Assembly (NCBI GenBank): GCA_900768005.1
Contig: CAAGBE010000037.1
Coordinates: 1-8,380 of the forward strand
From: Clostridia bacterium
Lineage (GTDB): Bacteria; Bacillota; Clostridia; UMGS1883
Direction of reading: 5' to 3'
DNA length: 8,380 nucleotides
The position numbers and the translations under genes were made by a program. Positions 1-5,934 of the stretch are shown one piece after another. The notes under the pieces are model-generated. The model was not told where the DNA came from. It did no database searches and worked only from the letters and a program-made list of their open reading frames with translations. Position 1 is the stretch's first letter, and every line of letters starts with the position of its first letter.

Positions 1-450
1 AATTGCATCGGTGTTTTCCTTTGCTTTGTCTCTGAGCGCCTCAATAAGAGTATGAAGCATTGAGAGTATCTCGTTATTTTCAGCTCGCAGGTACATACGG
101 ATATCAAGAGCAACCTGATCGTTACGGCTGCGTGCTGTGTGTAATCTTTTACCCACGTCACCAATTCTTTTGGTAAGCTCCGCTTCAACAAACATATGAA
201 TATCTTCCGCATCAAAATCAAAAGCGAGTTTTCCGTCGTTAAGGTCGGAAAGAATTTCTTTAAGTCCCTTTATAATTGTGTCACAGTCGCTCTGTGATAT
301 TATGTTGCACGCTGCCAGCATTGTCGCGTGTGCAATAGAGCCTTCAATATCCTGTTTGTACATTTTGCAGTCAAAATGTATGGAAGAGTTAAAATCGTCA
401 GCTTCTTTATCGAGGGCTTTGGAGAAACGCCCTGCCCACATTTTATCCAT
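1..450 (-). CDS. argH: Argininosuccinate lyase, N-terminal 150 residues (runs off left edge)
   Basis: ArgH catalyses the last step of arginine synthesis, splitting argininosuccinate into arginine and fumarate in the cytoplasm. The reverse strand reads from the window edge with no stop. It begins MDKMWAGRFSKALDKEAD, the usual ArgH opening with its WxGRF motif. AEDIHMFVE (residues 81-89) and TARSRNDQV (105-113) match the conserved substrate-binding segments of the fumarase/aspartase superfamily. About two thirds of the family's roughly 460 residues lie outside, including the catalytic serine loop. The ATG at 450-448 is chosen because GGAGGT (464-459) sits 8 nt upstream. The Met at codon 4 would be too far from that site. 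It lies 72 nt after argG with no promoter visible between, so co-transcription with argG is likely. Confidence 0.95.
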   Translation of the reverse strand, partial: MDKMWAGRFSKALDKEADDFNSSIHFDCKMYKQDIEGSIAHATMLAACNIISQSDCDTIIKGLKEILSDLNDGKLAFDFDAEDIHMFVEAELTKRIGDVGKRLHTARSRNDQVALDIRMYLRAENNEILSMLHTLIEALRDKAKENTDAI

Positions 451-480
451 ATTTATTTACCTCCGGTAAAAATATAAAAT

Positions 481-512
481 TGTAGGGGTGGATGAAGGCA
501 TCTACCCCTACA
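481..512. repeat. Palindrome between argG and argH (terminator-like or REP-like)
   Basis: TGTAGGGGT (481-489) pairs perfectly with ACCCCTACA (504-512). After one imperfect pair (490/503) come four more pairs (491-494 with 499-502), closing on a 4-nt loop. The T run at 515-520 makes it terminator-like for plus-strand transcription. On the minus strand, the sense of the operon, it is preceded by an A-rich tract and followed by ATTTTATATTTTT. It could be a partial terminator or mRNA-processing element between argG and argH. The TGTAGGGG core also resembles dispersed palindromes I associate with Clostridia genomes, but one copy in this window cannot show that. Confidence 0.6.
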
Positions 513-522
513 TTGTTTTTTC

Positions 523-1749
523 TTACTTATTTTTGTTCATTTCATCAACCATAGCCTGAACTGCGATGGGAAGACCGTAAAGGTTGATAAAGCCTTCAGA
601 ATCCTTCTGATTGTAGTCACTTTCACCGAATGTTGCAATTTCTTCGGAGTAAAGAGAGTAATCGCTCCATACACCTGCATTAATCATATTACCCTTGTAA
701 AGCTTAAGTCTTACCTTACCTGTAACTTTTTCCTGAGTTTTGTCAACGAATGCGCTGAGTGCCTCGCGGAGAGGTGTAAACCACTGACCGTTATATACAA
801 GCTCTGCAAAAGTGATGGAAAGCTTCTGCTTTTCATGGAGAGTCATCTTGTCAAGGCAGATGGACTCAAGAACACTGTGTGCTTTGTAAAGAATTGCACC
901 ACCGGGAGTTTCATACACGCCACGGCATTTCATACCTACAAGACGGTTTTCAACGATGTCAAGAAGACCGATACCGTTCTTTCCGCCAACTTCGTTGAGG
1001 GCAAGGATGATTTCCTTTGCACTCATTTTCTTGTCATTGAATGCTACGGGAACACCCTGCTCAAAATCAAGTGTGATATATGTGGGTTCATCGGGAGCCA
1101 TAATGGGAGATACTCCCATTTCAAGGAAGCCTGGCTTCTCATACTGCGGCTCATTACCTGTATCCTCGAGGTCAAGACCCTCATGGCTGAGGTGCCAGAG
1201 GTTTTTATCCTTGGAATAGTTTGTTTCGCGGTTAATCTTAAGAGGAACATTGTGCGCTTCTGCATATTCAATTTCCTCTTCACGGGACTTGATGTCCCAG
1301 ATTCTCCAGGGTGCAATAATAGGCATCTTGGGAGCAAAGTGCTTGATAGCAAGCTCGAAACGAACCTGGTCGTTACCCTTACCTGTACAGCCGTGGCAGA
1401 TTGCATCAGCACCCTCTTTAAGTGCGATTTCAACAAGACCCTTTGCAATACAGGGACGTGCATGGCTTGTGCCGAGGAGATATTCCTCATAAATTGCACC
1501 TGCCTTCATCGTGGGGATAATGTATTCGTCTACATACTCTTCTGTAAGGTCAAGTACATAAAGCTTGGAAGCACCTGTCTTTAATGCCTTTTCTTCAAGG
1601 CCGTCAAGCTCATCATTCTGTCCTACATTACCTGCAACTGCGATAACTTCACAGTTGTTGTAATTTTCCTTGAGCCACGGAATAATAATTGATGTGTCAA
1701 GTCCGCCGGAATAGGCGAGAACTACTTTTTTAATATCTTTTTTGTCCAT
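523..1749 (-). CDS. argG: Argininosuccinate synthase
   Basis: ArgG condenses citrulline and aspartate with ATP hydrolysis to AMP and pyrophosphate, giving argininosuccinate for ArgH. At 408 residues it is the normal family length. The N-terminal PP-loop AYSGGLDTS (12-20) binds ATP. GTSHARP (93-99) lies in the expected substrate-binding segment, and GCTGKGNDQVRFE (120-132) is the second family signature. The ATG at 1749-1747 follows AAGGAG (1764-1759) with 9 nt of spacing. It is the first gene after a 180-nt gap holding its own promoter, ARG-box-like operators and a leader hairpin, so it probably heads an argGH transcription unit under arginine repression. No truncation or missing key residue was seen. 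Confidence 0.98.
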   Translation of the reverse strand: MDKKDIKKVVLAYSGGLDTSIIIPWLKENYNNCEVIAVAGNVGQNDELDGLEEKALKTGASKLYVLDLTEEYVDEYIIPTMKAGAIYEEYLLGTSHARPCIAKGLVEIALKEGADAICHGCTGKGNDQVRFELAIKHFAPKMPIIAPWRIWDIKSREEEIEYAEAHNVPLKINRETNYSKDKNLWHLSHEGLDLEDTGNEPQYEKPGFLEMGVSPIMAPDEPTYITLDFEQGVPVAFNDKKMSAKEIILALNEVGGKNGIGLLDIVENRLVGMKCRGVYETPGGAILYKAHSVLESICLDKMTLHEKQKLSITFAELVYNGQWFTPLREALSAFVDKTQEKVTGKVRLKLYKGNMINAGVWSDYSLYSEEIATFGESDYNQKDSEGFINLYGLPIAVQAMVDEMNKNK

Positions 1750-1768
1750 TTTAATAATCTCCTTTTTT

Positions 1769-1819
1769 TAGCCGAAACAACCAATACTGAATCGCATTTA
1801 GTGTTAGTTGCTTCGGCTA
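1769..1819 (-). other. Long leader hairpin just upstream of the argG ribosome binding site
   Basis: On the minus-strand RNA, UAGCCGAA (1819-1812) pairs with UUCGGCUA (1776-1769). The helix continues through a G-U pair, CAAC/GUUG, another G-U pair and further short helices separated by two mismatches, to a loop near 1792-1796. Two non-Watson-Crick positions in the DNA palindrome become G-U pairs only in the minus-strand RNA, so the structure is better formed in the argG transcript than in the opposite strand. It ends directly before AAAAAAAGGAG, the argG ribosome binding site, and is followed by A residues rather than U, so it is not an intrinsic terminator. A role in mRNA stability or in access to the ribosome binding site is inference. 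Confidence 0.6.
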
Positions 1820-1854
1820 TCAATCTTTCATTGAAAACAGTATAACACTAAATG
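1795..1854. repeat. 12-bp perfect inverted repeat across the argG promoter and leader
   Basis: CATTTAGTGTTA (1795-1806) is the exact reverse complement of TAACACTAAATG (1843-1854). One arm lies in the promoter spacer and the other in the upper part of the argG leader hairpin. RNA starting at the argG promoter would contain only the leader arm. A read-through transcript from carB would contain both and could form a competing stem. The function is unknown and the repeat may simply be a trace of duplication. Confidence 0.5.
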
Positions 1855-1867
1855 TATAATTATGCAA
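1839..1867 (-). promoter_or_regulatory. Probable argG promoter with extended -10
   Basis: The minus strand has TATACT (1844-1839, five of six matches to TATAAT) preceded by TGT, giving an extended -10 of the form TGnTATACT. A weak -35, TTGCAT (1867-1862), lies 17 bp upstream. Transcription would start near 1832, leaving a leader of about 80 nt. The weak -35 is overlapped by an ARG-box-like palindrome, as expected for a promoter blocked by the arginine repressor ArgR. Confidence 0.6.
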
Positions 1868-1910
1868 GTCTTTTTGCATAAAAATTCATAAATTTTTGAA
1901 TATTTGCGCA
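1853..1910. promoter_or_regulatory. Three tandem ARG-box-like operators upstream of argG
   Basis: The known ARG box core is TGAAT-N4-ATTCA, bound by hexameric ArgR/AhrC. Three sites of this form follow one another: TGTATAATTATGCA (1853-1866), TGCATAAAAATTCA (1875-1888) and the weaker TGAATATTTGCGCA (1897-1910). The first two fit TGNAT-N4-ATNCA fully. Their starts are exactly 22 bp apart, about two helical turns, close to the spacing of paired boxes in characterised arg operators. The first overlaps the -35 and spacer of the argG promoter, which predicts repression when arginine is abundant. No argR gene is in the window. Confidence 0.65.
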
Positions 1911-1925
1911 TAAAGTTATGTTTTA

Positions 1926-1939
1926 TGCATCAATATTCA
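1926..1939. promoter_or_regulatory. Fourth ARG-box-like site overlapping the carB-dapF stop codon
   Basis: TGCATCAATATTCA (1926-1939) fits TGNAT-N4-ATTCA but starts 29 bp from the third box rather than 22 bp, so it is out of phase with the array. It covers the stop codon and last codons of the carB-dapF gene. It may be an auxiliary ArgR site or a chance match in AT-rich DNA. Confidence 0.35.
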
Positions 1940-2763
1940 TATATTCCCTCAAATACCTTTTCTGCGTCACCTGTTAAGAATACACCCTCGTCGGTGTAGC
2001 GAACGATAAGCTCGCCACCCTCAACTCTTACGGAAATGTCGGTATCCTTTTCACAGTATCCGTTTTCAACTGCCGCAATAGCTGCTGCACAAGCACCTGT
2101 GCCGCAGGCGGGTGTTTCACCGTTACCGCGTTCCCATACACGCATTCTGATTGTACGCTTGTCAATAATCTTTACAAACTCTGTATTGATACGTTCGGGG
2201 AAGATAGGTGCATTTTCAAAACGGGGACCGATTGTGGGAACATCAATATTGTATACATTGTCACAGATAACAACACAATGTGGATTACCGATTGAAAGGC
2301 AAGTAATGTCATACTTCTTGCCACCGATTGTAACTGTTTCATTTACAATTTTATCACCAGGCATATCCACAGGGATAGCTGCAGGTGAAAATTCTGCATT
2401 ACCCATCTGAACTGTTACGCTTGTAACCTTTCTGTCAAAGAGGTGGAGAGTCAGCTTTCTGACACCGCTTGCAGTTTCAACTGTGATATGACGGTGCGAT
2501 ACATAGCCGTTATCCCAAAGGTATTTACCTACGCAGCGGATGGAGTTTCCTGCCATTCTGCCCTCACTACCGTCGGTATTAAATATACGCATCTTCGCAT
2601 CTGCAACCTCAGACTTTTCAATAAGAACAAGTCCGTCTGCACCGATACCTCTGTGACGGTCACTAAATACAATTGCAAGTGCTTCGGGGAATTTGATGCT
2701 TCCGTCAAAGTTGTTGATGAATATATAGTCGTCGCCTGTACCTTCCATCTTGATGAAAGGAAT
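1930..2763 (-). other. DapF-like (diaminopimelate epimerase fold) domain at the C-terminus of CarB
   Basis: Residues about 1058-1334 of the fusion match the full length of DapF (about 275 residues), which interconverts LL- and meso-diaminopimelate for lysine and peptidoglycan. Visible signatures are KMEGTGDDY (from 1062), RHRGIGADG, FNTDGSEGRMAGNSIRC, IGNPHC, ERGNGET and ACGTGACAA. The second catalytic cysteine is present (C1277). The position of the first, in the usual MCGNGIRC motif, is Ala (A1128, codon at 2553-2551). The Asn of GND near the N-terminus is Asp (D1068). The other usual substrate-binding Asn and Arg residues appear kept. Loss of one base should impair the normal two-base epimerisation, so the domain may be a weak or altered enzyme, or an amino-acid-binding module. 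Confidence 0.9.
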
Positions 2764-5700
2764 ATTAAGCTTTTCTGTGCGAAGCTTTGCAATGTCTGTA
2801 AGCTCTGTATTGTACTGGTTGAAACGGCTTAAGAGAATGTCAGCTAATGCATGTGCAGTATCAAGAGATGTAAGACATGCAATGCTGAGCTGAAGAGCAC
2901 GGCGGTGAAGTCTGATGAACTTTTCAATTTCCTTGGGGCGGCCGGAGTTGGTATGAATGATATAACCAATTTTTTCACTTTCAAGGAGTGAGTAAATCTT
3001 TTCACCCTCAACTGTTTCAACGGGAATACCGAGAGAATCAATTATAAGTGCATTCTTCTCATCGGCGTAGATTTCAAGTCCTGCATCATAAAGCTTCTTC
3101 GCAAGCTCGATAAGGTCGTACTTATCCTTGGAGTCAACGCTGATATATACTCCGCCACGGCTTTCAAGGTTGAAGCCTGCGGAAACAAGTCCCTTATAAA
3201 GTGCTTCGTTAAGAGTCTTACCAATACCTAAAACCTCACCTGTGGATTTCATTTCAGGTCCTAAGATGGAGTTGATACCGGAAAGCTTCTCAAAAGAGAA
3301 CACGGGAACTTTAACTGCATAGTAGGGAGGCATCTTGTAAAGACCGCTTCCGTATCCAAGATCAAGAAGGGGAGTGCCCTGCATTACCTGAGTTGCAAGG
3401 TCTACCATCGGAATACCTGTAACCTTACTGATATAGGGAACTGTTCTTGACGCTCTGGGGTTAACTTCGATTACATACAGCTCATTTTCATAAACGAGAT
3501 ACTGAATGTTTATAAGTCCCTGAGTTTTAAGAGAAAGAGCAAGCTTAATTGAACAATCTACAATCTTGTCAAGCATCTTGTCTGTTATATTAAAGGGAGG
3601 ATATACTGCAATGGAGTCACCGCTGTGAACACCTGCACGTTCAACGTGTTCCATAATGCCGGGGATAAGAACATCCTTGCCGTCACTGATTACATCGACT
3701 TCAAGCTCTTTACCCATCATATATTTGTCAACGAGAACGGGGTTGTCAATCTTCTGTGAAAGGATGATGTCCATATATCTTTCAACATCCTCTTCCTTGT
3801 AAGCGATTGTCATATTCTGACCGCCGATTACATAGGAGGGACGGAGAAGTACGGGGTAACCAAGCTTTTCAGCAGCCTGGAGAGCTTCCTCACGTGTCAT
3901 AACAGTAAGTCCCTTGGGTCTTCTGATGTCAAACTTTTCAAGGAGTGCATCGAACTGTTCACGGTCCTCTGCCATATCGATACTCTTTGCAGATGTACCA
4001 AGAATCTTGATTCCGCTTTCGTCAAGGAATTTAACAAGCTTGATAGCTGTCTGTCCGCCGAAAGCAACAACGACGCCCTCGGGCTTTTCAACCTCGATAA
4101 CATTCATTACATCCTCGGGAGTGAGAGGCTCGAAATAAAGCCTGTCCGCTGTGTCAAAGTCTGTGGAAACCGTTTCGGGGTTGTTGTTAATGATGATAAC
4201 TTCGTAGCCCATTTCCTTAAGAGCCCATACACAATGAACGGACGAGTAGTCGAATTCGATACCCTGACCGATTCTGATGGGACCGGAGCCTAAAACGATA
4301 ACCTTTTTGTTGTTGGTAGTAACTGCTCTTGCTTCGCAGTTTTCGTCATATGTTGAGTAGAAATAGGGAGTCTTTGCCTTGAACTCACCACCGCAGGTGT
4401 CAACCATCTTGTAAACACAGCTCTTGTGTGCAGGGCACTTGCAACCGCTGATTTCCTCGAGAGCCTTGTCTGTGAAGCCAAGCTTCTTACCCTTTTCGTA
4501 AAGCTCGGGAGTAAGGTTTCCGCGGATGCTCTTTTCATAGTCAACAATATTTTTAATCTTGGAAAGGAACCACTTGTCAATTCTTGTAATTTCGTTAATT
4601 CTGTCAATTGAAATTCCTCTAACCAATGCTTCATAAACAGTGAAAATTCGAAGGTCGTCAAGGTCATAAAGCTTCTTTTCGATATCTTCAATAGCCTGAA
4701 CTTCCTTGTGCTGGAGAGTTTCTGTCTTAAGCTCTGCACCTCTTACAGCTTTCATAAGAGCTGATTCAAAGGAGTTGCCGATAGACATAACCTCACCGGT
4801 AGCCTTCATCTGTGTACCAAGCTTTCTGTCAGCATACACAAACTTGTCAAAGGGCCACTTGGGGAACTTAACTACCATATAGTCAACTGCAGGCTCAAAG
4901 CAAGCATATGTTACGCCGGTAACATCATTCTTGATTTCATCAAGTGTGTAGCCAAGCGCAATCTTTGTAGTAACCTTTGCAATGGGATAACCCGTTGCCT
5001 TACTTGCAAGGGCTGATGAACGCGATACTCTGGGATTAACCTCGATTACCGCATATTCAAAGCTGTCGGGGTTAAGAGCAAACTGACAGTTACAGCCACC
5101 CTCAATCTTAAGCTCTGTGATAATATCAAGAGCTGCCTTACGAAGCATTGAATATTCTTTATCGGAAAGAGTTGCTGCAGGAGCAACAACTATACTGTCA
5201 CCTGTGTGAATACCAACGGGGTCTACATTTTCCATACTGCAGATGGTGATTGCGTTACCTGCATGGTCGCGCATAACCTCAAACTCTACCTCTTTCCAGC
5301 CGTAGATGTACTTTTCAATAAGTACCTGAGTAATGGGGGAGAGTGTAAGACCGTTGTTTGCAATTTTAGCAAGTGTGTCAGCATCGTATGCAACACCGCC
5401 GCCTGCACCTCCAAGGGTGAACGCAGGACGAACGATTACGGGATAGCCGATTTTCTCTGCAATGCTGAGACATTCATCAACTGTGTTTGCAATGTCAGAG
5501 GGGATACAACCCTGACCGATTTTGAGCATTGTTTCCTTGAAAAGCTCACGGTCTTCTGCACGGTCGATAGCTTCGGCATTTGTACCGATAAGCTTAACAC
5601 CCATCTTGTCAAGGTAGCCTTCCTTGTCAAGCTGCATTGCAATGGTAAGACCTGTCTGTCCGCCAAGAGATGCAAGGAGACTGTCGGGTCTTTCCTTTTC

Positions 5701-5934
5701 AATGATTCTTTTTATTGTGTCTGATGTAAGAGGCTCAAGATAAATCTCATCTGCAAGAGCCTTATCTGTCATAATTGTAGCAGGGTTGGAGTTTACAAGA
5801 ACAATGTTAACTCCCTCATCACGGAGGACACGGCAAGCCTGAGCGCCTGCATAGTCAAACTCTGCAGCCTGTCCGATAACAATAGGACCAGAGCCGATAA
5901 CGAGTACCTTTTTGATGTCTTTATTCTTAGGCAT
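1930..5934 (-). CDS. carB: Carbamoyl-phosphate synthase large subunit fused to a DapF-like domain
   Basis: CarB makes carbamoyl phosphate from bicarbonate, ammonia and two ATP; here it would feed ArgF. The protein has 1334 residues against about 1070 for ordinary CarB. The first ATP-grasp half (about 1-400) keeps Q284, E298, N300 and R302. An oligomerisation region follows (about 400-545, with an unusual Cys/His cluster at 498-506). The second ATP-grasp half (about 550-920) keeps Q811, E823, N825 and R827. An MGS-like effector domain spans about 924-1050, and a complete DapF-fold domain about 1058-1334. The ATG at 5934-5932 is chosen: GGAGG (5947-5943) lies 8 nt upstream and the protein then begins MPKNKDIKKVL, as CarB normally does. 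An in-frame TTG at 5949 overlaps that site and is unlikely. The start overlaps the carA stop by 8 nt (ATGCCTAA), implying translational coupling. No stop, frameshift or internal ribosome binding site separates CarB from DapF. Confidence 0.95.
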   Translation of the reverse strand: MPKNKDIKKVLVIGSGPIVIGQAAEFDYAGAQACRVLRDEGVNIVLVNSNPATIMTDKALADEIYLEPLTSDTIKRIIEKERPDSLLASLGGQTGLTIAMQLDKEGYLDKMGVKLIGTNAEAIDRAEDRELFKETMLKIGQGCIPSDIANTVDECLSIAEKIGYPVIVRPAFTLGGAGGGVAYDADTLAKIANNGLTLSPITQVLIEKYIYGWKEVEFEVMRDHAGNAITICSMENVDPVGIHTGDSIVVAPAATLSDKEYSMLRKAALDIITELKIEGGCNCQFALNPDSFEYAVIEVNPRVSRSSALASKATGYPIAKVTTKIALGYTLDEIKNDVTGVTYACFEPAVDYMVVKFPKWPFDKFVYADRKLGTQMKATGEVMSIGNSFESALMKAVRGAELKTETLQHKEVQAIEDIEKKLYDLDDLRIFTVYEALVRGISIDRINEITRIDKWFLSKIKNIVDYEKSIRGNLTPELYEKGKKLGFTDKALEEISGCKCPAHKSCVYKMVDTCGGEFKAKTPYFYSTYDENCEARAVTTNNKKVIVLGSGPIRIGQGIEFDYSSVHCVWALKEMGYEVIIINNNPETVSTDFDTADRLYFEPLTPEDVMNVIEVEKPEGVVVAFGGQTAIKLVKFLDESGIKILGTSAKSIDMAEDREQFDALLEKFDIRRPKGLTVMTREEALQAAEKLGYPVLLRPSYVIGGQNMTIAYKEEDVERYMDIILSQKIDNPVLVDKYMMGKELEVDVISDGKDVLIPGIMEHVERAGVHSGDSIAVYPPFNITDKMLDKIVDCSIKLALSLKTQGLINIQYLVYENELYVIEVNPRASRTVPYISKVTGIPMVDLATQVMQGTPLLDLGYGSGLYKMPPYYAVKVPVFSFEKLSGINSILGPEMKSTGEVLGIGKTLNEALYKGLVSAGFNLESRGGVYISVDSKDKYDLIELAKKLYDAGLEIYADEKNALIIDSLGIPVETVEGEKIYSLLESEKIGYIIHTNSGRPKEIEKFIRLHRRALQLSIACLTSLDTAHALADILLSRFNQYNTELTDIAKLRTEKLNIPFIKMEGTGDDYIFINNFDGSIKFPEALAIVFSDRHRGIGADGLVLIEKSEVADAKMRIFNTDGSEGRMAGNSIRCVGKYLWDNGYVSHRHITVETASGVRKLTLHLFDRKVTSVTVQMGNAEFSPAAIPVDMPGDKIVNETVTIGGKKYDITCLSIGNPHCVVICDNVYNIDVPTIGPRFENAPIFPERINTEFVKIIDKRTIRMRVWERGNGETPACGTGACAAAIAAVENGYCEKDTDISVRVEGGELIVRYTDEGVFLTGDAEKVFEGIYEY

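Noticed and set aside
278..469. Short plus-strand frame at the left end
   Set aside because: It is antisense to the start of argH and shows no conserved features.
835..1584. Long open frame of 249 codons on the plus strand opposite argG
   Set aside because: It lies wholly antisense to the clearly conserved argG frame, shows no recognisable domain and looks like a by-product of argG codon use.
1768..1797. Nine-codon leader peptide frame (MRFSIGCFG) inside the argG leader hairpin
   Set aside because: It has no ribosome binding site and only one Arg codon, and no terminator follows, so arginine attenuation is not supported.
1769..1819. Intrinsic terminator between carB-dapF and argG
   Set aside because: The hairpin is followed by A residues in the sense direction, not a U run, and it lies downstream of the probable argG promoter.
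5206..5724. Plus-strand open frame of 172 codons opposite carB, and similar shorter frames opposite carA, argF and carB
   Set aside because: All sit within conserved genes on the other strand, have low-complexity Cys-rich translations and no family resemblance.
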